From Anaerolineae bacterium (GTDB lineage: Bacteria > Chloroflexota > Anaerolineae > Promineifilales > Promineifilaceae): 64,000 nt of DNA. The stretch covers positions 39,157-103,156 of the forward strand of contig JAHDWK010000024.1 in assembly GCA_023382655.1 (NCBI GenBank), in the 5' to 3' direction. A program made the translations under genes and the position numbers. The notes beneath the pieces were generated by a model that saw nothing but the letters and a program-made list of their open reading frames with translations, was not told where the DNA came from and did no database searches. Numbering within the stretch: the stretch's first letter is position 1; each line of letters opens with the position of its first letter. This document shows, in pieces, positions 47,967 through 55,597 of the stretch.

Positions 47967-49799
47967 ATGTCTGAAGATTACATGGAATTTGAAGAAGAGG
48001 AATACACCTCGCAAGTAAATAAAAGCACGATGTGGCGCATTGCCCGGCTAGGGCTGGCGCATTGGCCGCTGATGGTTGGTTTCCTGGTGTTCATTGCCCT
48101 GGTATCGCTCATTGAATCGTGGCATACCTATCTCAGCAAACAGATCATTGACCTGGGTATTGTGGCCCAAGATGTCAGCGCCCTGCGTTATTACATGGGG
48201 TTGTATCTGGCAACCTGGCCCATCTTTGCCGTCTTAGTCTTTGGTTTCATCTACTGCGCCGGTGTGTTAGGCCATCTGGTGCAGTACGATTTGCGCAAAG
48301 CGATGTTCAATCATCTGCAAAACCTGTCGCTGTCGTACTATGACAAGACGCCCACCGGCTGGTTGATGTCTCGCGTCACGTCGGACGTAGGCCGCGTAGG
48401 TGACCTGGTTTCCTGGGGTTTCCTGGACATTACCTGGACGGTGACGAGCATTACCACTTCCCTGGTGTTTATGTTCATTATCAACTGGAAAATGACAATC
48501 ATTGTCATTATCTTGCTGCCGGTACTGTATAAAGTGGCGATTTACTTCAAGCAACGCATCCTGGTCGAGTACCGGATTGTGCGGAAGGTGAATTCGCAGA
48601 TTACGGCCGCAGCCAGCGAAAACATTACCGGCGTGCGTGTGGTCAAGTCGTTGCGGCGCGAAGAGAAGAACCTGAGCAATTTCCAGGAGTTGACGGATCA
48701 GATGTATGAATCTGGCTACAAGGCGGCCTGGCTGTCAGCGTTGTTCTTACCGGCGGTGCAGTTGGTGAGTACAGCCGGGGTGGCGCTGGTGGTCTGGTAC
48801 AGCGGTACGGCCTTTTCGGCGGGCAGTATGACGGCGGGCAGCATTCATGCCTTTGTCGCGTACATTACCTTCATGTTGTGGCCGATTCAGCAGTTGGCAG
48901 CGGTGTATGCCAGTATGCAGCAGGCGGTGGCTTCCGGTGAGCGGATGTTCTCGCTGCTGGATATGGATGCGGAAATTGTAGATGCGCCGGAGGCGATTGA
49001 CCCCGGTACGATTCGTGGCGACATTACGTTTGACAACGTCTCTTTCCAATATGAAGCAGGCAAGCCGGTGTTGACGAACTTTAACCTGACGATTCCGCAA
49101 GGTGAAACGGTGGCATTGGTCGGGCCGACGGGCGCGGGTAAGTCTACGATTGTGAACCTGATTTGCCGGTTCTATGAGCCGACAGAAGGGACAATTCGCT
49201 TCAACGGCCGTGACTACCGCACCATGACCCAACATGCCATCCAATCGCGCATCGGCATGGTCTTGCAGACGCCGCATCTGTTTTCGGGCACGGTATATGA
49301 CAATTTGCGCTACGGCCGTCTGAATGCCACCGATGACGAAGTGGTGGAAGCGGCCAAAATGGCCGGGGCGCACGAGTTCATCGTTGACCTGGACGAAGGG
49401 TATGAGACGCAGGTGGGTGAGGGCGGCGTGCTGCTCTCCACCGGGCAGAAGCAGTTGATCAGCCTGGCGCGGGCCATTCTGGCGGACCCGGACATCTTCA
49501 TTATGGACGAGGCGACCAGTTCGGTAGACACGCTGACCGAGGCGTTGATTCAGCAGGGTATGGACAAATTGATGCACGGCCGTACCAGTTTCATCATCGC
49601 CCACCGCCTGAGTACCATCAAGAACGCCGACCGCATCATGGTCATCGAGAACGGTGGCGTCTCGGAAATGGGTTCCCATGCGGAACTGATTCGCCTGGGC
49701 GGTCATTATTACAACCTCTACACTCGACAGTTCCGCGAAGAGATGGAACATCGGTTGGAAGAGGAGTTGGGTGAACGTGAATTGGCTGCGGCTGATTAA
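47967..49799 (+). CDS. ABC exporter subunit 2 (catalytic-site half)
   Basis: 610 residues with an acidic N-terminal extension (SEDYMEFEEEEYTSQ) before the six-helix domain. Walker A is GPTGAGKST, Walker B IFIMDEATSS with the catalytic glutamate, and the H-loop is AHRLST. The signature reads LLSTGQKQL, not LSGGQ. In the dimer, this altered signature faces the Asp-bearing site of subunit 1, while its own complete Walker site faces the canonical LSGGQ of subunit 1. One site should thus be catalytic and one regulatory. A hairpin overlaps its stop codon. Confidence 0.92.
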   Translation: MSEDYMEFEEEEYTSQVNKSTMWRIARLGLAHWPLMVGFLVFIALVSLIESWHTYLSKQIIDLGIVAQDVSALRYYMGLYLATWPIFAVLVFGFIYCAGVLGHLVQYDLRKAMFNHLQNLSLSYYDKTPTGWLMSRVTSDVGRVGDLVSWGFLDITWTVTSITTSLVFMFIINWKMTIIVIILLPVLYKVAIYFKQRILVEYRIVRKVNSQITAAASENITGVRVVKSLRREEKNLSNFQELTDQMYESGYKAAWLSALFLPAVQLVSTAGVALVVWYSGTAFSAGSMTAGSIHAFVAYITFMLWPIQQLAAVYASMQQAVASGERMFSLLDMDAEIVDAPEAIDPGTIRGDITFDNVSFQYEAGKPVLTNFNLTIPQGETVALVGPTGAGKSTIVNLICRFYEPTEGTIRFNGRDYRTMTQHAIQSRIGMVLQTPHLFSGTVYDNLRYGRLNATDDEVVEAAKMAGAHEFIVDLDEGYETQVGEGGVLLSTGQKQLISLARAILADPDIFIMDEATSSVDTLTEALIQQGMDKLMHGRTSFIIAHRLSTIKNADRIMVIENGGVSEMGSHAELIRLGGHYYNLYTRQFREEMEHRLEEELGERELAAAD

Positions 49800-49836
49800 G
49801 ATAGTGGGTTATTGACGAGTCAATAGCCCACTATCT
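49799..49836. repeat. 18-bp hairpin after the ABC operon
   Basis: AGATAGTGGGTTATTGAC (49799-49816) and GTCAATAGCCCACTATCT (49819-49836) pair with one mismatch. The first base lies in the stop codon. Confidence 0.75.
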
Positions 49837-49847
49837 GGAGATTTATC

Positions 49848-50207
49848 ATGAACAGGAGTGTGCAACAATTACAATATGCTTTACAGACGTTGGCCCTGCC
49901 CGTCACCGCGCAGCTCCGGTTACATCCGTGTGATGGGTGCAGGGTGGAGGAGCTGGCGTTAGCCTTTGACCGCTGGCAGGCGAGGGCGCGTGGCGAGTTG
50001 AAAGAAAGTCTGACCGGTGAACAGGCGGAAGCGTTGAACCGGTTGGACAGGAAATTATTGATGCTCAGCGGCTCCCGGTTTAAGCCAGCCTGGTCAGATG
50101 CGGCGCTGCGACAGAGTTTGGAATGGCGTCAGGTGCGGGATATGGCCCGCGAGGCGCTGGCCAAGTTTGGTTGGCCGTTGGACGTGCCGCCGGTGGCACA
50201 TGGATAA
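49848..50207 (+). CDS. Small hypothetical protein
   Basis: 119 residues, helical and charged: SVQQLQYALQTLALP, CDGCRVEELALAFDRWQARA, LTGEQAEALNRLDRKLLML, EWRQVRDMAREALAKFGWPL. It has no transmembrane segment. The CDGC pair is too isolated for a zinc ribbon. TGGAG lies about eight bases before the ATG. It follows the ABC operon by about 50 bp and ends in a strong terminator, so it may be the last gene of that unit. No family recognised. Confidence 0.65.
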   Translation: MNRSVQQLQYALQTLALPVTAQLRLHPCDGCRVEELALAFDRWQARARGELKESLTGEQAEALNRLDRKLLMLSGSRFKPAWSDAALRQSLEWRQVRDMAREALAKFGWPLDVPPVAHG

Positions 50208-50214
50208 GTAGAGA

Positions 50215-50245
50215 ACGGCCGTGTCCCCGACACGGCCGTTTTTTT
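50215..50245 (+). terminator. Terminator built from two ACGGCCGT octamers
   Basis: ACGGCCGTGTC (50215-50225) pairs perfectly with GACACGGCCGT (50229-50239), followed by seven T. Both arms contain the genome-wide octamer. Confidence 0.92.
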
Positions 50246-50254
50246 ATGCAGCCG

Positions 50255-50354
50255 GCGATTAAAATCGCACCTATACAGAGCAAAGCCGACCTGCGTCGGC
50301 TGGAGATAGTCGGCGAAGGCCGACTTTGCCTTTTGTTGGTGCAGATTTATCTGC
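50255..50354 (+). other. Highly structured leader region (branched RNA candidate)
   Basis: Four perfect hairpins in a row: GCGATT-AA-AATCGC (50255-50268), GCCGAC-CTGC-GTCGGC (50285-50300), AGTCGGC-GAAG-GCCGACT (50308-50325) and GCAGAT-TT-ATCTGC (50341-50354). GCAAAG (50280-50285) and CTTTGC (50324-50329) can close the middle pair into a three-way junction, and GCACC/GGTGC can close a larger loop. It ends about 20 bases before the ribosome site of the BNR gene. Confidence 0.55.
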
Positions 50355-50387
50355 CGCAGCAAGTTAAATCTTATGGAGGTGCGAAAA

Positions 50388-51392
50388 ATGGCATTTGAAA
50401 AGATGACTTACCAGAAAGACGGCATGGAATTGTATCTGGCGACGAGTGAGGGGTTTGTCACGGCCGTAGCCCAAAACAACGAGTGGCAGGTGACGCGGCG
50501 CAGTCTGCCGGGCGTGAACGCCACCAGCATCATGGCCCGCGAGGGGGTGATTTTGCTGGGCAGCACGGATGGGGTGTGGATGTCCGAAGATGGCGGCGAG
50601 ACGTGGCAGGAGCGCAGCCAGGGGCTGGCGCACCGGCATGTGCGCTGGCTGGCTTACCACCCGGAGGTGTCTGATTTTGAACTGGCGGGCACGGAACCGG
50701 CGGCAATTTTTATCTCGCGGGATGGGGGCGCAAACTGGCACGCCCGTACCCACATCGAAGACCTGCGTGATCAATTTGGCTGGTGGCTGCCCTATTCACC
50801 CGGCGCGGGTTGTGTACGGGGTTTTGCCGTAAACGGCTATCGCCTCTATGCGGCTGTAGAAGTGGGCGGCTTGTTACGCTCCGATGATGCCGGGGAAACG
50901 TGGGCGCTGGCAGCGGGCAGCGACGGCCGTCCGAAGTTTGGCCGACCGAAACCCCAGCACATTCACCCGGATGTGCATTCCGTAGAAAGCCATCCCTCCT
51001 CACCCGACCTGGTTTTTGCGCCGACGGGCGGCGGGTTTTATGCCTCGGTGGATGGGGGTATGACCTGGGAATGTCGCTATGATAACTGTTATGTGCGGGC
51101 GGTGTGGGCTGACCCGGCGGATGCCAACCACCTGATTTTGGGGCCATCAGAGGGGCCGGATGGGCGGCACGGCCGTATTGAACAATCCCACGACGGCGGC
51201 AAAAGCTGGCGGCGGCTGACCCAACCGCAGCCTTATAATATGGTAGAACGGTTTTACCAAGCCGGTGAATCACTGCTGGCAGTGATGGCGAATGGGGATT
51301 TATGGGCGGCTCATCTGGCTGAACAGAACTGGCAGCCCATCCTGGCGGATGTCACCAGCATTAACGCTGTGGCCCATATGGGCAGCGCCTGA
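50388..51392 (+). CDS. BNR/sortilin-type beta-propeller protein
   Basis: 334 residues with five Asp-box (BNR) repeats: SEDGGETW, SRDGGANW, SDDAGETW, SVDGGMTW and SHDGGKSW. They are spaced about 45-70 residues apart as in sialidase-like and Ycf48-like propellers. No signal peptide is evident, so it is probably cytoplasmic. BNR blades alone do not imply glycosidase activity; sialidase catalytic residues are not recognised. TGGAGGTG lies eight bases before the ATG at 50388, which I prefer over the ATG that forms part of that ribosome site at 50373. Confidence 0.82.
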   Translation: MAFEKMTYQKDGMELYLATSEGFVTAVAQNNEWQVTRRSLPGVNATSIMAREGVILLGSTDGVWMSEDGGETWQERSQGLAHRHVRWLAYHPEVSDFELAGTEPAAIFISRDGGANWHARTHIEDLRDQFGWWLPYSPGAGCVRGFAVNGYRLYAAVEVGGLLRSDDAGETWALAAGSDGRPKFGRPKPQHIHPDVHSVESHPSSPDLVFAPTGGGFYASVDGGMTWECRYDNCYVRAVWADPADANHLILGPSEGPDGRHGRIEQSHDGGKSWRRLTQPQPYNMVERFYQAGESLLAVMANGDLWAAHLAEQNWQPILADVTSINAVAHMGSA

Positions 51393-51423
51393 TCTGCAAG
51401 CACAAATCTCCTTTATTTTTGCG

Positions 51424-51453
51424 TTGACAAACAGTTCCCTTCCTTGTTACAGT
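51424..51453 (+). promoter_or_regulatory. Promoter of the HU-like gene
   Basis: A perfect TTGACA (51424-51429) and a -10-like TACAGT (51448-51453) with an 18-bp spacer. The leader to the ATG at 51546 is about 85 bases. Confidence 0.6.
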
Positions 51454-51545
51454 ATGCCCAGTTATTGGTCGCCGGAGAGTGGTCTCAGCATAGGGAGCGC
51501 CCATCCGTGCAAATTTATATCAACCCAATTTTAAGGAGGTAAGTG

Positions 51546-51929
51546 ATGCCTGCAAAATATAAAGTTGTTGCCAGAATAAATCCCCAAGATAGAGAAGGGC
51601 CGCGTAAGTATTACCCGTCGTTGCAGACAGACGGCCGTACCACCCAGCGCAAATTGGCCTTAGAAGCGGCCGACCGCTCCACGATGAGTGACGCTGACAT
51701 GGACGCGGCGCTTACCAATTTGCTGGCGCTCATTCCCAAACACCTGGCCGAAGGGCGCATTGTAGACCTGGGTGAATTTGGCAAATTTTTGCTGACCATT
51801 AGCACCGCCGGCCAGAGTGCGGCCGAAGAGGTGACGGTGTGCAATATCACGAAAGTGGGTGTGCGCTTTACCCCTGGCCCGGCCTTCAAGCAGATGTTGG
51901 CCGACGTGCGGTTTGAAAAGGTGAGTTGA
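51546..51929 (+). CDS. HU-family DNA-binding protein (HU-related, TIGR01201-like)
   Basis: 127 residues: AKYKVVARINPQDREGPRKY, then YPSLQTDGRTTQRKLALEAA, the HU dimer helices (TMSDADMDAALTNLLALIPK), GRIVDLGEFGKFLLTIS and a beta arm without the usual RNPxTG. The extended N-terminus and the DLGEFGxF core match the HU-related group that is common in Bacteroidetes. It should bind and bend DNA as a dimer. AAGGAGGT (51533-51540) is an excellent ribosome site five bases before the ATG. A 21-bp-period A-tract array lies just downstream. Confidence 0.85.
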   Translation: MPAKYKVVARINPQDREGPRKYYPSLQTDGRTTQRKLALEAADRSTMSDADMDAALTNLLALIPKHLAEGRIVDLGEFGKFLLTISTAGQSAAEEVTVCNITKVGVRFTPGPAFKQMLADVRFEKVS

Positions 51930-51934
51930 GTAAT

Positions 51935-51967
51935 AGATTGGTTCAATCTGCAAGATTGAACCAATCT
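51935..51967. repeat. Perfect hairpin of the AGATTGGTTCAATCT family
   Basis: AGATTGGTTCAATCT (51935-51949) and AGATTGAACCAATCT (51953-51967) are exact complements, six bases after the HU-like stop codon. Confidence 0.85.
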
Positions 51968-51986
51968 CCCAAGCACAGCCCCAAAA

Positions 51987-52081
51987 TGTCCTGACTTTTT
52001 CCAAAAACTTCCTGAGATTTTTCAAAAACTTCACGACTTTTTCTAAAAACTTCCTGACATTTTGCCCAAAATGTCAGGAAG
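51987..52081. repeat. 21-bp tandem array with phased A-tracts ending in a 15-bp hairpin
   Basis: Units start at 51987 (TGTCCTGAC), 52008 (CTTCCTGAG), 52029 (CTTCACGAC) and 52050 (CTTCCTGAC), each 21 bp apart and each closing with about five A. The last unit forms the perfect inverted repeat CTTCCTGACATTTTG / CAAAATGTCAGGAAG (52050-52081). On the minus strand the unit starts read like CAGGACA or TCAGGAA boxes. The gap 51930-52223 holds no other gene signal. Confidence 0.85.
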
Positions 52082-52223
52082 TTTTGGATGAAACCTCTTG
52101 ACATTTCACACCATAGGTGCTGAAAAGCCAAAAACAGAGTGCTTTTTCGGCTTTGTTAACAGGCAAGTAACATCGCTTGAAAGATCAGCTATAGCAGAAT
52201 AATTCCGACAAGGATATTGACAT

Positions 52224-52616
52224 ATGACATTTCAGGTAGCGGACTATTACAAGTTGTTAGCATTACATAGAGCCTTTATGGAAGCAAAATTTACGCCTCT
52301 GCCCAATGATCAAGATATTGCAGGAAGTCCATTTATAGCGGAGATGGCCCACCAAGTAGTAGACAATCTCATCCAATTGCAAATTGAACAAGGAAATGCT
52401 GAAGAAGCAGAAGCGTGGAATAAGTGGCGTCAAATTGATCCCTCTCGGCGGGAATGGGGAGTTGCATTAACAAGAGCACAGGAAGCGGGAAACTGGGTAC
52501 ACTGGACAAACCAAGAGAAACTACATTATACCCAAATCTTGTTAAGCCCATTCCAGGCGGATAATCATTTGTTGGAATTATTTATCACAAGTGTAGATGA
52601 CTTGCTAACAAAATAA
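52224..52616 (+). CDS. Hypothetical protein, A+T-rich
   Basis: 130 residues, mainly helical: VADYYKLLALHRAFMEAKFT, then IAEMAHQVVDNLIQLQIEQG, AEAWNKWRQIDP and HYTQILLSPFQADNHLLELF. It has no transmembrane segment, cysteine pair or recognised family. AAGGATATTGACAT lies just before the ATG. Codon use is more A+T-rich than in neighbours and ACGGCCGT is absent, so it may be acquired. It stands alone between two hairpins of the AGATTGGTTCAATCT family. Confidence 0.6.
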   Translation: MTFQVADYYKLLALHRAFMEAKFTPLPNDQDIAGSPFIAEMAHQVVDNLIQLQIEQGNAEEAEAWNKWRQIDPSRREWGVALTRAQEAGNWVHWTNQEKLHYTQILLSPFQADNHLLELFITSVDDLLTK

Positions 52617-52712
52617 TGGGTTCCCCTGTTTCCTATTCATTACACACCGTGCCACATAGTTACCATCATGGGCAGCGCCCGACCCTCATGCTAAAATCTC
52701 TTACGAGCTTGC

Positions 52713-52745
52713 AGATTGGTTCAATCTCAAAGATTGAACCAATCT
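52713..52745. repeat. Perfect hairpin of the AGATTGGTTCAATCT family
   Basis: AGATTGGTTCAATCT (52713-52727) and AGATTGAACCAATCT (52731-52745), nearly identical to the copy at 51935; the two flank the A+T-rich gene at 52224. Confidence 0.85.
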
Positions 52746-52773
52746 CGCCGAGCACCTGACCACCGAGGGAAAG

Positions 52774-53823
52774 ATGGACGACACCATAGCGGTACGCCCC
52801 GACGAACAACTGGATGAGAGGGCGCTGGCGGCTTACTTACACGGCCGTCTACCCGGCGCCGAAAACCCGCTCATCATCCGCCAATTTGGCGGGGGGGCGG
52901 CCAATCTTACCTATTTGCTGGACTATGGCACACATGACTATGTGCTGCGCCGCCCGCCGCTTGGCCCGGTGGCCCATGCCGCCCACGATATGAACCGCGA
53001 ATACCGGGTGCTGTCGGTGCTGCACCAGGCGTTTCCCTATGCCCCCCGTGCGTTTCTGTATTGTGCGGATACGGCCGTGATCGGCGCGGACTTTTTCATT
53101 ATGGAACGGCGGCGCGGCGTGGTGGTGCGCCGCGCCATTCCGCCGGAATATCGAGGATTTCCTGACGCCACCCGCCGGATGAGCCTGGCATTGGTAGACG
53201 CGCTGGCCCAGTTTCATGCGGTGGATTATACGGCCGTCGGCCTGGCCGAATTGGGCAAACCGCAAGGTTTTGTCGAGCGGCAAATTGAGGGATGGTACAA
53301 ACGCTGGCACGCTGCCAAAGTGGAAGACCTGCCGGAAATGGATACCGTCTACCGTTGGCTGCGGGACAATCTGCCCACTTCTACCCATGTTTCCCTGGTG
53401 CATAATGATTACAAACTGGACAATGTGATGCTGGCGGCTGATGACCCCGGTCGGATGATCGCCATATTCGATTGGGATATGTGTACCTTAGGCGATCCGC
53501 TGTGTGATTTGGGGGCACTGCTCTGTTACTGGACGCAGCCGGACGATCCGCCCTATATGCAAGCCGCCTCCATGATGCCTCTGGGTGATCTGGGCTTTCC
53601 CAGCCGCGCCGAACTGGTGGAACGATATGCCCAACAGTCAGGGCGCGATGTGCATGATATTCGCTTTTATCATGTATTGGGACTGTTTCGTCTGACCGTT
53701 ATCATTGCCCAGATTTTTATTCGCTACAAACGAGGCCAGACCCAAGATCAGCGCTTCGCCGCCTTTGAAATGATGACGCCGCTCATGGCGCGGGCGGCGC
53801 AGGATATTGCATTGGCGGCTTGA
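52774..53823 (+). CDS. APH-fold phosphotransferase (ACAD10-type)
   Basis: 349 residues. FGGGAANLTYLLDYGTHDYV and LRRPPLG form the N-lobe. The Brenner motif SLVHNDYKLDNVML carries the catalytic aspartate and asparagine (about residue 210), and the metal motif is IAIFDWDMCTLGDPLCDLG. This is the aminoglycoside/choline-kinase fold, in the group related to the ACAD10/11 N-terminal kinase, which phosphorylates hydroxyacyl compounds rather than antibiotics. The substrate is open. AGGGAAAG lies before the ATG. The downstream DUF2785 gene is separated by a repeat element. Confidence 0.87.
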   Translation: MDDTIAVRPDEQLDERALAAYLHGRLPGAENPLIIRQFGGGAANLTYLLDYGTHDYVLRRPPLGPVAHAAHDMNREYRVLSVLHQAFPYAPRAFLYCADTAVIGADFFIMERRRGVVVRRAIPPEYRGFPDATRRMSLALVDALAQFHAVDYTAVGLAELGKPQGFVERQIEGWYKRWHAAKVEDLPEMDTVYRWLRDNLPTSTHVSLVHNDYKLDNVMLAADDPGRMIAIFDWDMCTLGDPLCDLGALLCYWTQPDDPPYMQAASMMPLGDLGFPSRAELVERYAQQSGRDVHDIRFYHVLGLFRLTVIIAQIFIRYKRGQTQDQRFAAFEMMTPLMARAAQDIALAA

Positions 53824-53840
53824 AGATGACCTTATCGTTG

Positions 53841-53908
53841 TGTCATTCCCGCGAAAGCGGGAATCCATATTAGGAAACGGATGGGTGCCCGCCTGCGCGG
53901 GCATGACA
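53841..53908. repeat. REP/MITE-like element with GTCATTCCCGC hairpins
   Basis: ATTCCCGC-GAAA-GCGGGAAT (53845-53864) and GTGCCCGC-CTGC-GCGGGCAT (53885-53904), closed by the outer pair TGTCAT (53841-53846) and ATGACA (53903-53908). This type of element is widespread in unrelated bacteria. Confidence 0.8.
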
Positions 53909-53934
53909 GGCAAAATACTCCCTGAAGAAAAACT

Positions 53935-54807
53935 ATGCAACTGAGCGAACAGGCTTTGAAAGAACGACTTTTACCCCTGGCCGCAGATGAATTCAAGCTG
54001 CCGGAAGGGGTGGACGTGTACCAACGTGTGTTGGAAATGCTGCCCCATGTGGGGTCGGTGGACAGTGAACTGCGTGATGATTTGATTTATACCGGACTGG
54101 CAACCTGGATGCTGGATGAGGGAGAACTGTTCACGGAGGAGCAGTACAAAGAGATTTTGGCGGTGGCGTTAGACGATATGCACCTGTTTTATCGCCTGGG
54201 GGAGAGGGAGACGGATTCCGTTTTCACGCGCACCTTTTCCCTGTTGCTGCTGCCACTGCTGTTGATTGCCCACCGGCGACGGCCGTTTCTGAGCCGTGAT
54301 GAACTGCTGCATGTGAAGGAACAAGTGCTGATCTACCTGGTTGGCGAGGAAGATTTTCGCGGGTACGTGGCGGAGGATGATAAGGGGTGGGCGCACGCCA
54401 TTGCGCACGCCGCCGATGCTCTGGATGACCTGGCGCGGTGCAAAGAGCTAAATGTGACCGACTTGCTGGACATTTTGCAGGTCATCCGGGAAAAGGTTGC
54501 TAACCCCCACCTCGTCTACAACTTTGAAGAAGACGAACGATTAGCCATTCCGGTGATTGCCTGTTTGGAACGTAAGCTGTTGAAAGAAGCCGAGGTGAAA
54601 ACCTGGTTGAACAGTTTTATTCCTCTGGCGCAAGAAAAAGAGCCATTTCCAGACGTTTACCGCCAGGCGATCAATGTGAAGATGTTTTTGCGCAGTTTAT
54701 ATTTTCGGGCAAGTAAACCGGACACGGCCGTTGCTATTGGCGAAACCAGCACGCAGACATTGCTCAAGCTGGTACATGACATCCTGAACCAGATCAGCCG
54801 CTTCTAA
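53935..54807 (+). CDS. DUF2785-family protein
   Basis: 290 residues, nearly all helix. The family segment KGWAHAIAHAADALDDLARC is clear, with LRDDLIYTGLATWMLDEGEL and RETDSVFTRTFSLLLLPLLL before it, the order seen in DUF2785 proteins. Their activity is unknown; some are linked to stress or resistance. A weak GAAGAAAAACT precedes the ATG. It is followed at 54810 by the convergent monooxygenase relic, leaving only two bases between stops. Confidence 0.82.
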   Translation: MQLSEQALKERLLPLAADEFKLPEGVDVYQRVLEMLPHVGSVDSELRDDLIYTGLATWMLDEGELFTEEQYKEILAVALDDMHLFYRLGERETDSVFTRTFSLLLLPLLLIAHRRRPFLSRDELLHVKEQVLIYLVGEEDFRGYVAEDDKGWAHAIAHAADALDDLARCKELNVTDLLDILQVIREKVANPHLVYNFEEDERLAIPVIACLERKLLKEAEVKTWLNSFIPLAQEKEPFPDVYRQAINVKMFLRSLYFRASKPDTAVAIGETSTQTLLKLVHDILNQISRF

Positions 54808-54809
54808 AC

Positions 54810-55109
54810 CTATAGTATTAAAAAAACACGCGCGTAATGTTCTACCGTGGGGAAGGGGTCATAAAAGTGGTGCAGCAGCCGTTTCCATTCCTGGTACTGG
54901 GGCGACTGCCGAAAGCCAATCGTGTGATCTTCGAGCGTCTGCCAGCGCACCAGCAGCAGGTATTGATTTTACACTTCCAGACAGCCGTGCAATTCATGTG
55001 ACAGGTAGCCAGGCATAGTGGCAATAATAGATTGCGCCTGGGCAAAGGCGGCTTCAAAGGCGGTTGTTTGCGCGGGGATGACGGTGAGTACGGCCGCTTC
55101 CAATATCAT
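54810..55109 (-). pseudogene. Antibiotic-biosynthesis-monooxygenase-domain protein with in-frame stop
   Basis: A 99-codon frame reads ILEAAVLTVIPAQTTAFEAA, then SIIATMPGYLSHELHGCLEV, an in-frame TAA at codon 47 (54971-54969), and NQYLLLVRWQTLEDHTIGFR, QSPQYQEWKRLLHHFYDPFP. Both halves fit the ABM ferredoxin-like fold without a gap, so a single nonsense change has occurred. Its start overlaps the stop of the response-regulator gene (TGATG), implying coupled translation. Either a recent pseudogene or two short peptides. Confidence 0.8.
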
Positions 55110-55495
55110 CAGGCCAGCCCCAACAGTTCAGAAACGTTGTGTCGCAGTTCGGCGGGAACAAATGGCTTGGTGATTACCCGATCAATCACCCGGTTAAGCG
55201 TGCCCCGAGTTGATCTTACCGGGCGACCGCCTTCTACCAGAGCAGAAAGCACCACTACATCAGGATGACAGTCATCCAGGGCATCTAGTTGATCTAACAA
55301 ATCCCAACCGCCCATATCCGGTAAACCCAGGTCTAACACAACAACATCTGGTTTCAATTCGGGAACGAGCCTTAACGCTTCTTCTCCATTGCGGGCATGA
55401 TGGCACTGAACGGGCAACGGCCGTAAGGTCGCCTCAATGAGTGCAAAAATACCGCCATCGTCCTCGACGCTCACGACGTGGTATAGTGACCCCAT
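55109..55495 (-). CDS. Single-domain response regulator 1
   Basis: 128 residues from the ATG at 55495, which has GGAGGAAATT upstream; longer in-frame starts lack this. It is a complete CheY-like receiver: VVSVEDDGGIF (acidic pocket), VVVLDLGLPDMGG (phospho-aspartate), VVLSALVEG and VITKPFVPAEL (lysine). It has no output domain, so it probably acts by protein-protein contact or as a phosphorelay intermediate. A paralogue lies at 55598. The sensor kinase at 58883 is the nearest candidate partner. Confidence 0.9.
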   Translation of the reverse strand: MGSLYHVVSVEDDGGIFALIEATLRPLPVQCHHARNGEEALRLVPELKPDVVVLDLGLPDMGGWDLLDQLDALDDCHPDVVVLSALVEGGRPVRSTRGTLNRVIDRVITKPFVPAELRHNVSELLGLA

Positions 55496-55597
55496 ATTCC
55501 AATTTCCTCCAACCGGATTAGCAAGGACAATACAATAAACAATACAAGGCGGGAATTGTAACACGAAATAAAGCGGAGAGTAGGGGAGGTGGGCCGT

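Noticed and set aside
51943..52131. Minus-strand frame with KSQEVF-like heptads
   Set aside because: Produced by the 21-bp repeat; it lacks a ribosome site and crosses a perfect hairpin.
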